This document shows, in pieces, positions 12,260-23,747 of a DNA stretch of 64,000 bases. The stretch is from Podocnemis expansa (Eukaryota; Chordata; Testudines; Podocnemididae). The position numbers and the translations under genes are program-made. The notes beneath the pieces are model-generated. The model did not search any database and was not told the origin of the DNA. It saw only the letters and a program-made list of their open reading frames with translations. The stretch covers positions 20,410,189-20,474,188 of the forward strand of contig ML681996.1 in assembly GCA_007922195.1 (NCBI GenBank). The letters run 5' to 3'. Positions within the stretch are counted from its first letter, which is position 1, and the number at the start of each line of letters is the position of its first letter.

Positions 12260-13122
12260 AATGGTAAAACCTAGCTATTCCTGGATGCAGTAGATTACAC
12301 ATTTCTTCAGCAACTAGTCAATGAATTGACAGGAAATGATGCTATTGTAACCTTGGTTTTGATAATTCGTGACATTATAAAAGAGCTAGTCATAGAAAAT
12401 AACCTTATACTGAGTGGTCTCAAATTCATTCACTTTAAATTAAACAGAAGGATAATCAGAAAAGATTGGAAACTCAGGTATTCACTTTCAAAAGAGCTGA
12501 TGCTGGGATACTAAGGAACAAGTTAGTAAAAAGTCAAATGGATTGAAGAGCTCAGGCACTTAAATGTGGGGGAGGCTTGGAATTTCTTTAACTCAAAGTG
12601 CAAACTATCTGGAATTTGTACTCCAAGAACAGGTTAAAACCTGTGGTGAAGTGATAAATATCAAATAGAATGAACAACAGCCTCAGAAAAGATATGAGGA
12701 GTAAGCAGACAGCTTGCAAGGAATGGCAGATGGGACTGATCATCAAAGGATGTTACATCTTAGAGGTCAGAATTTGTAGGGATAAAATGAGAACTGCCAA
12801 ATTAAACCATGGAAAGGAAATGAACACATATAGGAAAAGCTTCTTTAGTCTTTTAAATAATAATAAAAAAAAACAATATGAGAAATGGGGCTGCTACGGG
12901 GGTAAAGATAAAGGACAATAAATGTTTGTCCCAAAAATTAAATGGACACTTTTCCTCAGTCTTCAGTAAAGAAAAGATAGAACATAGGAGCAAAGACAGG
13001 ATGACTAATGTGAATGAGTGCATAGAAATTGAAAGATCTGAATTTTGCAGAGGATGATATAGAGGACTAGAGTAATAGAAAATTAACAGAACAAAGCGCA
13101 AAGCCATGCAATCAGGAACTAT

Positions 13123-13793
13123 CATACATACTTGCATATAAGCCAATCCATTTATAAGCCAACCCATGATTATAAACCCCCAAAACTGGGGAAAAAAGCA
13201 TGACTCATGTATAAGTCCCCCTCTCACATTCCTGACTCCTTCCCTAAAAAAGCCTGCCCTGTGCTGCCGGCCTCCATCTCGTCCTGACTCGTTCCCTAAC
13301 TGCATCCTGTACTGCTGCTGCCACTGCCCCAGGGGTCCCCGACCCCCTCTCTAAACCCCAATGCTGCTGTTGTTTTCCGCATGATCCCCAACCCCCTATC
13401 TAAACCCTGCACTGCTGCCACCACTTCCCCGGGGTCCCCGATTCCCTGCCTAAACCCAGCACACTGCCTTCACTTCCCTGGGACTCCCAGACCCTCTCCC
13501 TATCTCCTACATGCTTGCTGCTGCTTCCCCAAGCCTCTGACCCCACTTCCTGATCCCCACAGACTGATGTTGGGTCTCCCGGGCCAACCTCTCCACCCAG
13601 GGCTACCTTACCTAGCCGCTCCAGAGGCCGCGTCGAATGCTGGGGCTCCTGCCCTGAGCATGAGCAGGACAGGTGATTTTAAAACTCCTAACTACTGTAT
13701 AAGCCTGACCATAAGCTCAAGCATAAGCTGAGTCCCTTTTCCAAATGGGATTTCAAGACACAAAATTCTTGGCTTATACATGAGTCTATATGG
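13123..13793. mobile_element. Inverted-repeat element with GC-rich interior, inside CR1
   Basis: The left end CATACATACTTGCATATAAGCC (positions 13,123-13,144) is matched in inverted orientation by the right end, 13,770-13,793, over about 22 bases with a few mismatches. The interior (13,200-13,650) is C-rich, with repeated CCCCAACCCCC-type words unlike the surroundings, and has no recognisable coding sequence. The target duplication is unclear (TAT on the left, TA on the right). Superfamily is not assigned. Confidence 0.65.
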
Positions 13794-14560
13794 TAATAAG
13801 ATTTTTTTCTGTTATTAGCCATGGACTTATCAATTAGAAATAACAAAATAGGAGAAAGATCTACTTGCAAATTGTAAGTAGTACCTATAAATTGCAAAAT
13901 GACTATGAACCTCCATATGCTATGAATAAAAAGAATGTGATAAAATTAAAAAGCAAATGTGATCCTAGGTTGTATCAGATCAATTATTTCCAGTACAGAC
14001 AGGGAAACAGTAATGCCATTGAACAAGGCATGTCATCTGGTAAAATCCCATCTAGTACCAGGTATTACCTCATATTGAATACTGTGTAAAATTCTCAATC
14101 CCCCGTTAAAAAATAATATTAATTTAAAGTTGAACAAGTGCAGAGAAGAATGAATAAGATGATCACGAGACTAGAGAGCCTATATTATGGGAGGAGAATA
14201 AAAGAGCTTGGTTTGTTAAGCCTAGCAAAGCAAAGGCTGATAGCAAATAGCACTGCTGTCTATAAATACATCTGGGAGTAAATACCAGGGAGGGAGAAGA
14301 GCAATTTAAGAACAGTACTAGTCCAAGAACAGAAGTCTATAAAATAACTAGGAATAACCATAAATTGGAAATAAGAAAATGTTTCTATCTGTTAGTGAAT
14401 CGGGTTCTGGAATGGGCTTCCAACAGAAGAAGTAAGGGCAAATAACCTAACGTAATTTAAGATAGTGTATGATAAATGTATTAATTGGACTATATGATGT
14501 GACTGCCTGTGATAGCAGGGGACTGGTTTTAGGAAATCTCTTCCAATCCTGTATTCTTAA

Positions 14561-16394
14561 ATCATGCTAGATGAACTGCATTATCTGGTAGAATGGGAAA
14601 TGAGATCCATGCTGACCTTCTTCTAGTAACATGGCATTTTTCATGCAAAATTGCTGCTTACAAATAACTTCATTATTCACCCTCATAATTTTACATTAAT
14701 GTGTCTGTGGACTCACAGAAGAAAAAAAAATGTTCAGAACTGGTGGTACCATTATTTTCTTAGTAGGACTCTGATTTGAGTCATTAATTTAAATAAAATG
14801 AAGGTAAAGAAATAGTAAATGCCATCATAGTAAATATCTAACTTCCTGTCTTTGAAAATGAAATATTGATGATATTATGGCCTCATTTCCAATGTCTTTA
14901 ATTTATCAGAACTGGCCATAAAGCAAGGGCCTGATTCATTGTCCATTGATATTTATGGCTGATTTTCAACTGATTTCATGGGCAATGGATCAGGTCCTAG
15001 ACGAAGTGCTAAATTTATGAACCAGATATATAAAGTTTCTTCTGTAATCCAAGGTAAACTATATACTCCTAACATTTTGATATTTCAGTCATTCTTATCA
15101 ACAGCTGAATGTGATTTTTGTTTAAAGCATCAGTATATTTTAATATACCAATTAATAAATCCAGACCATCATAAGGCTTGTAAGTCTCTGAATGAGGCCT
15201 GTGGGATACATATTTCATCTTGCCCATGGTTTCTATTCTTGTTACATTAGTATTCAGCAACTATTTCAATGGGATGTCCCTAGACACTGCAATTTTGTGC
15301 ACACATTTTTCCCCTTTATCCACCTGCCAGAAGTTCAGAATCATTATATCATACGAGTCAACCACAAATTGCACTATGCCCATTAACAGGGATTATTTGT
15401 CATGAAAGTTTCATGATATAAAGAAAAAACGGCACTGCATGTGAGCCACATTCATAAAGAGCAGAAAGAGTAAGCGCGTATCAAAGAGCTGACTCATGCA
15501 CATCCATGAGCCTGCCTCTTTACACTTTATAGCATCCTCTTTATTTTAGCCTTATCGTGAAATTAGCTGCAATCTGGTTCACAGATAATTGAATCATCCT
15601 AAACAAAGGTAACATTTCCTTTAAATAGTTCTACAAAATGATCATTTAAAACCTGGGGTCCAATTCTGCAAATATTACTCACATTAAAAAAAATCTTGTA
15701 ATGTAAAATAGACTCATTGAAATCAAGGACACTACTTGTGTCAATGGAAATTATTCTCATCAGCAAGAGTTGCAAGGTCAGGCCCCTTTTTTCGTATGCT
15801 ATATATCGTATGGAGATAAACAGGACAGAATGTATCTCTGTATACGATATATGAAGAACATACACAGATAAATTTCAATGTGTGGTAATTATATTCTACA
15901 TGTCCAAATTCCCCCAGTTATTCCAACAGATCCTATTGATGAGACACTTACTTTGTCTCTGTTATATAATCCTGTTATGTGTGATTGTGCACCCTTCACT
16001 CCAGAGGTGGATGCATTTCTATGGTGTATCAGCAGATATGCTTTGTTAAAAATTGTACTCTCATATTGTTAAAAAAAGTGCTCTGCTGAAGGATCATAAT
16101 CCACCCAGAATTACCTAACTCCCATTAACTGATACTACCAAAGATTCAGTTTAATTCCCTATCATCTAGGATGACTTATTGGCTCCCGTGACTGACAAGT
16201 GTGATGTTCTGATCTTGCAGGTACAGTACAAAAGGGGATGAGGTGAGCTGATGGCTTCCCCAAAGCTGGCCTGCTCAGCAGAAAATGTAGATGCCAGAGC
16301 ACCTCAGTCCAGGGGAGTGTAGGAATTCTGCAGGCTTGAATGTTGATGCTCCACCTCCTGAGCACACCCTCAGACCAACTCTCTATGATCACTT
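14561..16394. other. AT-rich spacer, nothing recognised
   Basis: No delimitable repeat, exon or RNA gene was recognised. Open frames here (up to 90 codons) have no domain features. Confidence 0.45.
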
Positions 16395-16872
16395 CGGCTG
16401 ATGCTGGAACACAATGTCCAGTTCTGGTGCTCAAAATGCAAAATAGATGTTGATAAATTGGAGAGGATTCAGAGCAGAGCCTTGAGAATGATTAGAAAGT
16501 ATGCCTTGCAGGAAAAGAATCAAAGAGCTCAAGCTATGTAATGTTCGGAAAAAAAAATAAAAAAGGGAAAGGAAAGGCTCAAGGGGCTGGCTTGATTAAA
16601 CTATAAATACCTACATAGGGAAGAGATATTTAACAGTGGGTGCTTGAATCTAGTAGAGAAAGTTATAACACAATTCAATGGCTAGAAGTTGAAACTAGAA
16701 AATTCAAACTGGAAATTATCCATCACTAACCTTTTAAAATGGAGATTGACTGTTCTTCTAAAAGAAGCATTTTATTAATTATTTTTGTGAAAGTAACTCT
16801 GGGGCCTGTGTTACATAGGAAGTCAGACTAGATTACCACAGTGGTTCCTTCTGGCCTTGGGATCTATGAATC
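16395..16872 (+). mobile_element. CR1 LINE, 3' end
   Basis: The segment begins near GTCCAGTTCTGGTGCTCAA and passes through GATAAATTGGAGAGGATTC, both in the C-terminal region of CR1 ORF2. It ends with CCTTCTGGCCTTGGGATC followed by ATCTATGAATC, the usual CR1 3' terminus. It is 5'-truncated and carries frame breaks. Confidence 0.85.
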
Positions 16873-17736
16873 ACAGTTACCAGCAGTCACACTTTACGAA
16901 GACTTGATGTGCCTTCACAGTACTTTGCAAATTGAAAGCATCACAATTTATAAATACCATGTATATAAAGACTAAAGATGGCCATTGACATCAGCATAAA
17001 ACATGCAACACATAGGTATGTTTCAGAGTCATGCTGTGGCTGCAGGGGAAGAATAGCATAACTTGCCATCTACTTTTTTGCCTTTTCTGAGTGTGGAACT
17101 GCAGAGTGAGCCTGTTGATGAGGTATTCATCATACTTGGAACTGTTGTCAGGCTTCAAACATTGCTCCTGCCAATTTGCTATTACTTATGCAAAACTCAG
17201 AAGTTGAGTATGGAGAGTGAAATTCATTCCTGTTAAAAGGTTCAAAACAAGTCCTTTGAGGACTTGTGTGTAAGTCAAGTAGTGTCTGTGCTGACTCTCA
17301 GCACAGTTTTTTTTTCTCATCCAGAAAGAGGAAAATAACATGAGAAATCCATCCAGATTTCTAGCCACCATTTTATACTGTGTTTATTGTCCTGCCCAGA
17401 GGATCAATTAGGACTTAGCCCATAAAGTGGTATAGGCACCTTCAGAATCAAATATATTATATAAACACACAAGAGCACATATCCCATGATGCAGTTGCAA
17501 TGAATAGCTCACAGTTGTGAGTCCACTTTTAACTCACTGGATTTTTTTTTAAACAAAATGAATACTCATCACTTTACTTTTATGTTTTCAACACCCACCA
17601 AAAGAAACAAATTGGCAGAGTGTATTAATAGAAAAGCTAGTGTTTTATTAATTCTTTAATTATTTGAATGTAGCTGAAATCATTTATAATGATTTCTAAC
17701 CAGTCTCTGAAACTGACTGTCATGAAAAACACACAT
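16873..17736. other. Spacer, nothing recognised
   Basis: AT-rich sequence without a recognised repeat or coding feature. Confidence 0.45.
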
Positions 17737-18240
17737 GGAGTCCTGTGGCACTTTTAAAGACTAACAAATTTATTTATCACATGACCTTTTGTGGGAGAAA
17801 ATCCCACCACAGTCACTGTGAAGATGGGGAATTTACAGAATGGGAGGAAAATAAATGCAAGGAAGTGTAAGTCATAGGATCAGGTCAAACTGTGACAGCA
17901 AGCCAGAGCAGTTGTTAAGATTCAAACACTCGGAAACAGCATATAGAGGAAAGTGAGGTCAAATTACCTGGTGTAATGAGAAAAATATCCATAGTTCTTA
18001 TTTAGCCTTGAGGGAGTGGTGTCAAATCTGCATATAAATTCTAGTTCTGCAGTTTCTCTTTGAAGCTTCTATTTGTTATCCATTTGTTTGAGCACAGCTA
18101 TTAACAAATCATCAATGAAGTGAGGAGGGAGACTGAAGTGTTCCCCTATTGGTTTTTTAATGTTGTAATTTCTGATGTCAGACACGTCCATTTATTTGTT
18201 TGTGTAGAGACTGTCCTGAGTTCAGTTGTGGCATTTCAGC
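17737..18240 (-). pseudogene. Penelope-like retroelement, GIY-YIG endonuclease C-terminal part and 3' UTR
   Basis: The right part (about 17,980-18,240) translates on the minus strand into pieces matching the C-terminal GIY-YIG region of vertebrate Penelope-like elements: a stretch like GQSLHKQINGR, then DIRNYNIKKPIGEHFSLP, then KLQRETAELEFICRF. Between INGR and DIRN two bases seem lost, giving a frameshift. A TAG also falls between the GEHF and QRETAELEF blocks. The left part is the 3' UTR, ending in the antisense CTTTTAAAGACTAAC block near 17,750. The catalytic GIY motif itself is upstream and absent. Loss of function is certain, and the right boundary is approximate. Confidence 0.8.
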
Positions 18241-18445
18241 TGTTGACCTGCCTCAGGGGTGGTACAAAGAAGCAATGTTCCAGTGGACTTTGGGATGGGT
18301 TCTGGGTTGCTTGGAGGAGTGCAGTTACTAATGGCACCCTTCCAATGGTGCAGCATTGATACCTGCCCTTGCTCAGATCCCCTGGACTGACGGTGTGGAG
18401 GAAGGCAGGGTGCTATAGCTATAGATTATGCATTAAGCATAAAGA

Positions 18446-18735
18446 CTCTGGGCTTGTCTACCACAACAGTTGTATCTTTTTAGCTACACTAGGATAGTTA
18501 AAGCAATACAACCCTCTTTGTGAAGGTCCAGTTATACTGGTATTAAAGTTCTTATACCAGTACAGTTTATTCTTTTATGGGATGGGGAATAAACTTTACA
18601 GGTGTAAGACTCACTCTATACTAGTGTAACTGCAACCACTCTAGAGTTTGTACTAGTATAAAAATATCATAAAAAAAAGAGTCACATCCCTAACCAAAGT
18701 AATTATACTAGTACAAAATCTTGTATTAACCATGC
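18446..18735. repeat. Possible truncated MITE
   Basis: The left end GGGCTTGTCTACCACAAC resembles the TCTACA ends of the MITE family. The interior repeats TACTAGTATAA and ATACTGGTAT words in both orientations. No matching right terminus was found, so the element is truncated or a different family. Confidence 0.4.
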
Positions 18736-18739
18736 TCCC

Positions 18740-21700
18740 CCTATGCAGCCTCCATTCAAAGTTACAACAAGGGGAAGTGTCCTTAAACTCTTAGCCCCAT
18801 TCCACTGCCGCGGAGCTGAGCAGGGAGGGACACAATGAAGTCTGTGGTTAAGAATATATTGTTACCATGATATGTATTGTTAGTACAACTACATTAAGTG
18901 GTTATTACAATCAGGATGAGACAGAACTGGAAATAGTCGTTCAAAACAGCTGAAGTATAAAAACTTCACTTTTGATTCAATAGGAAAAGAATCTCTCCTG
19001 CTTCCCTATAAAATCATGTTTCACTCACAGCTGTTGAAGAGTGGCAAACGAGTGCTGCTCACCTCAATATGCACACGAGAGAACAAAAATCCTTTTGAGC
19101 AAGGGTTGTAAGAACAAAACACACAAGGGTTTTTTTTTCAGAACAGCATATGACTAAATAAGCACATAGATCATAGTTAAGAGTTAGTTAAGAATGGTTG
19201 TGTATCTACTTTGTTATGCCAGGTAATAAATTTATTCAAGCTGGTGTAACAGCTATTTAACAGTACAAAATTTTTAAAACAATATATTGACTACTATTTC
19301 TAGTTATGTAGCTAGTTAGAGAAAATTTTTGTGGGCTGAAAATTAAATGATTAATGTTAACCAAAACAAAAAAAATTGTAACCAACATTAACCAAATTAT
19401 ATATGGAACAATCACAACATAACACCCTCATTCACTTAGTGGCAGGGACATACGATTTAAAGATGAATCATTTCATTAGTCCTTTAAAAAAAAGTCAAAG
19501 AATTCTATTTTTACTTTGTCTATTTCAATTTCTTTGAATACTGTGAAGCTCTAATACAACCATAAAGTAATCTGCACTTAATTAATCATATACTCCATCT
19601 CAACATCAGAGCTCCAGAGAATTCCAAAACTATACCACAGAGTTAATACTTCAATTAACATACTTAATTTAACATTTTTATAAAAGCACTAATAGCAACT
19701 TTCTCCACTCAGATCTGCAGTATAAACTTGACTTGTTCTCTCACCCATGGAAACTTATGCTCATAAAAAAGGGGAAGAATTTCAGAGCTAAGTTTTGGTG
19801 CATGAACTACATGGAAGAATTTTGCGACCCATTATTTCAATAGCTGAGTTTGTTTTCTTTTAATCTAAAGACAAAGTTTGGAACTTGTTTTATGAACTGC
19901 TGTATACTGTCTGTCTTTACAAATTATGTTACAAAACCTGGCATATAAACATGCTTAATTATACAAAACAATGAGGCCCCAATCCCTCATTTTGATCGGT
20001 TTGATATGTAACTTAGCATTCCACCCAAAAGCCAACTCTAGAAAAGAATGATGTGTCTGTGTAAATCAGCTATGCCTTTTTGATTAGTAAAAACATGTAA
20101 ATATTGAATACATCACTTTTTTAAATTTCCCCTGCCCATTCAGCAAAACTGTGAAGATGAAATATTCAAACATGGCACAAAAATTGTTAAAGAAAAATAT
20201 TCAAATAAAATAGATACTATTGAGGTTACTGCTATCTTAAATGACTAGTAATAAACCAAAGTTCAAACAAGACTCCATCAGTTCCCTCTTTGCCCCCCAG
20301 CCTCACTATTTTTCTGCAAGAAAATGCCATCTCCAGTCCTCTAGTTTCATCAGGTGCAACAAAGCCATAAATCAATGCTGCAATGGGTTTTGTTAACTTT
20401 ATTGGTGAAACTGATTTTATTGGATAATGAAGTGTTACTGTAACTTAAGGTTTATTAACAACTTCTCTTGTTAAATTCTGTATCTGTAAAATTATGCCTT
20501 CTCACCCACTTTGTTAAGTGATCGTAATCTCATCTTCATATAAGAACTTGGCCAACAACTCTGTCAAAAGACACACATTCATATTCCTATAGGTCTACAT
20601 TCTTTGCCCACTGAAGTCAACAGATAAAATCTTATTTACTTTCCTGATGTAGGTTGAGTCCAAGAAAATAAAATACAGCCACTGCTCCCAGTTCATGATC
20701 ACTCTTTCCCTCATTTGACAAAATCTGGTTTTAACAAGTTCTTAACTATGGATTTTCAAAAAGCATTGGTGTAATGCTGTACATAATAGTAAAGCTCCCT
20801 TTGATGTTAACTGTATTTTAGCTAATGCTCAGTACTTTTAAAAATATCACATTTAAGCTTCTGTGATATAAAACATATCAGCACAACAAACCATAGCGTC
20901 AGTCATCTACATCAATTATTGTTCATATTTAACAGTTTCCCCTCATTCTTCCTCTGCATCTTATTTAGTGGGCTGAATGGAGAGCGTATGCCAAGAACAC
21001 TAAAATCATGGGACTTTTAGTTTTCTACTACCTTGTAGAGTTTTCAGGTTTTGGTCTATGTCTGTCACGCTGACTGTGTGCAGATTCAATATGTACTAAC
21101 CATTTACTGGAATAAACATAAGTATTAAACAGTTCCATTTTAAAAGTGGCTTTCCCATGAAACATTATAGACCTCCCCCCTCCACTGCTCACAGCCACAA
21201 ATCATTAGTAACTGTGATCCTGTTTTTGGAAAAGAAGGTTTTTTGATACAAAAAGATTTGAGAAAGTCATATTAGGAAAACCATGTACAATGGCATCCAA
21301 AGCTGGGGATGCGTAGTAAGAACCTTAAGGGTCTTAGAGATCAGAGGTTCAACCTAAACACGAACATAACATTCTAAAGTTGCCCGAGTTCTTATACATG
21401 GCATAGAATTCTTATATTCTTAGAAAGCATCTTTCTATGTTTCTGAACATCACATAAAACACTTCATTAGGGTGAAATTGACCTTAAATTACAAATAATT
21501 CATATTTTAAGGGCCAAAGGGGAACTCAATCTGTTCATAGTCCTCTGCACACGGGTGAATGTTGCTCTTAATGACAGATCAACTCCTTATGATCCAAAAG
21601 AGGATATGCAATCTGCTCCTATTCAAAATTTAAGTTCTATAATTAACCAGAACTCTCTAAGGGGCATGTATTTGAGGATTTCTTCTGGGAGAAGATTTTG

Positions 21701-22021
21701 CACAAAATAGAGCTTCCTATTTATGTGTGAATCAAGTAAAATGGTTTCCCTTAAGTAAACATTAAAAACTATACTTTCCTTTAAAAAAATGAAAGAAAAA
21801 ATGAGTTATATTGGTTTTGCATTAAAAATTTCAGGTGAAGAAACCTAAAAATATCACATTAAACAAGCTTTTCCCCCCCGCTTTCTTAAAACATACAAAC
21901 AGCTGAAGGACTTTTTGCCCTGAAACTTGAAAAAAATAGCCAAGAATGGAAAGTCATGAGAAACTGTCTTCATGACTTAAAATGTTTTACCCTTAACTAT
22001 AATGATCATTAAAGGGGATAT
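18740..22021. other. AT-rich desert
   Basis: About 3.3 kb of strongly AT-rich sequence almost free of open reading frames over 60 codons on either strand. I recognise no repeat, exon or RNA gene in it. Confidence 0.5.
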
Positions 22022-22024
22022 CTA

Positions 22025-22548
22025 GGCTATGTTCACATGTAAACTCTTATTTTGAAATAAGTTATTTCAAAATGAGTTATTTCAAAATAAAATCCTTATT
22101 TCAAAATAACTTAAATTGAAATAAGCAAATATTAAATCGAAATAAGGGAAAACCTCAAAGTGAAATAGCATGTCCGGACACAGGACTTGCTATTTCACTT
22201 CAGGAGAGCGGCAGCATGGGAGATGTGGCAACATGGTCCCCTCGCTGGGCCATGCCCCCACCCAATATATACAAAAAGGAAGGCACTCTGAGAAGGAGAA
22301 GGACAAAAGTGTTATTTCGAAATAACCATTATTTCAAAATAACAGTCCGAACAGCATTGTTTCGAAACAACCATTTCAAAACAACGGCTATTTCAGTTTC
22401 AGGTAAGGTTTTATTGTTCTGAAATGATGGACGTTATTTCAAAATGATGGTGTCCCATCATTTCAAAATAAAGAAACATGATGTGACAACTTTTATTTTG
22501 AAACAATGGTCGTTGTTTCGAAATAAAAGCCTTGTGTGGACATAGCCC
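22025..22548. mobile_element. MITE, GGCTATGTCTACA-end family
   Basis: A 524-bp element with ends GGCTATGTTCACAT and GTGTGGACATAGCC. It is flanked by CTA (22,022-22,024) and CTA (22,549-22,551). The interior is full of TTTCAAAATAA and TTTCGAAATAA words in both orientations, giving hairpin potential. The interior closely resembles the copy at 44,926 (both contain a GACACAGGACTTGCTATTT segment). It is non-coding. Confidence 0.85.
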
Positions 22549-23313
22549 TAGACATATGCATACGCAGACCCACACATTTGACACGTGTGAGTGCAAGTGT
22601 AAATGCTCTATTATTTATATATACATCAATGAATAAAAAAACCCTCAAACATTGAAAATATCCATGACTCATTGCCATAGTGATTTTTAAGTGTACAAAA
22701 CTGAAAGAGAAGCCAGTTCTTACTGTGATGAATATAAATAACTGCAAACTGTCTGATTTCAAGTGAAAATCTGACACAGGAAAGAAGAATTTCTTGATCA
22801 GGTAAAGAATATGGTAGCACAACAATTTTCAGAGCAAAAGGGGCGGAATAGAGGAGGCTGGTACTGTATTTCACAAAGATAAAAAATGCAGCATAGGGTA
22901 AAATGAACTGAAGGAGATTGATTAAATGAGGAAGTGGTATGAGTCAATGGTGGAAGATATTTTCTCAGGATATATAGCAAAGCAAAGCTGCAGAAAAATT
23001 AATTTAGATTTGATGTAAGGAACTTTTTAGCACATGTTAAATTAAGTATTAATTCTTCTTGTGAATCTTCTTGGAAATTTCACTAGCTCATGTTTTCCTT
23101 GAAACAGATCTGCCTAGCTCATTAACATTGTAGTTTATGGCTCTTTTGTAAAATCAATGTAACTTATATTAATTCCAAAAGCAGCAGAATTATATTCAAA
23201 TTTATATCTTGACTTAAACAGGAAGCCTTATTTCCTCTTCATTTTTTATTTGGGTGAAACTTTTATTCAACATCTTACCAAAGAAAACCCCAGATTCTTT
23301 TTGCAGACTAAAT
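22549..23313. other. Spacer, nothing recognised
   Basis: AT-rich. Overlapping minus-strand frames of 60-110 codons occur but show no family features. Confidence 0.45.
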
Positions 23314-23739
23314 CACTGGTCGCTACACTTTTTACATAGCACCTCCTCTTAACCCAGCTGCACTCTTGTTCCTGCAAGTCAGGCTGAGAACAGGGTGCTG
23401 AAATTGGGATTGGGGACCCCAAGGACTGTGACCACACACTAGAGCCTGAAGCCAGGCATTTGGATCTGAGATTCTAGCCAAACCAGATACTACGATGGAG
23501 TGGCCAGTCCAGGAGCTGAGCAGCCATAGCTCAGCACCAGGAGCCAAGTCCAGGGCTGAGGCTTAAGCAGGGCCAAGGACTGAAGCCACAGATGGGTGGG
23601 TGGCACTGGGGCAGAGATCAGGGAAGAGTAGTGCTCCCTCCCCACCCCTTGGTGGGGACTGGCCTGGGCCCCTGCTATGTCCTCATCTCCCCCTCCCCAC
23701 CCTGAAATATTCCTCCATTCTCCAGTTTGGGGACTTCTG
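23314..23739. mobile_element. Non-autonomous hAT-type element
   Basis: It starts CACTGGTCGCTACACTT and ends CCAGTTTGGGGACTTCTG, imperfect inverted repeats. The flanks are GACTAAAT (23,306-23,313) and GACTAAAG (23,740-23,747), 7 of 8 identical. The interior is GC-rich relative to the surroundings and non-coding. Confidence 0.75.
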
Positions 23740-23747
23740 GACTAAAG

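Larger units (their letters stand above)
11700..14560 (+). pseudogene. CR1 LINE ORF2 remnant and 3' end, internally interrupted
   Basis: Plus-strand pieces follow CR1 order. Near 11,825-11,880 is the ATGGTGGAATAATACACA endonuclease segment. At 12,260-12,640 the endonuclease C-terminus contains GGAGGCTTGGAATTTCTTTA. At 12,670-12,921 the linker translates with VRICRDKMRTAK and KSFFSLLNN. Near 12,930-13,010 a segment resembles LNGHFSSVFS. After an insertion at 13,123-13,793 the sequence resumes far downstream, at the region after the polymerase (CTTATCAATTAGAAATAAC), and runs through the 3' end to about 14,560. The whole catalytic core with its YADD-type motif, about 1.5 kb, is missing. Stops and frameshifts are frequent. 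A MITE at 12,008-12,259 also interrupts it. Confidence 0.85.
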
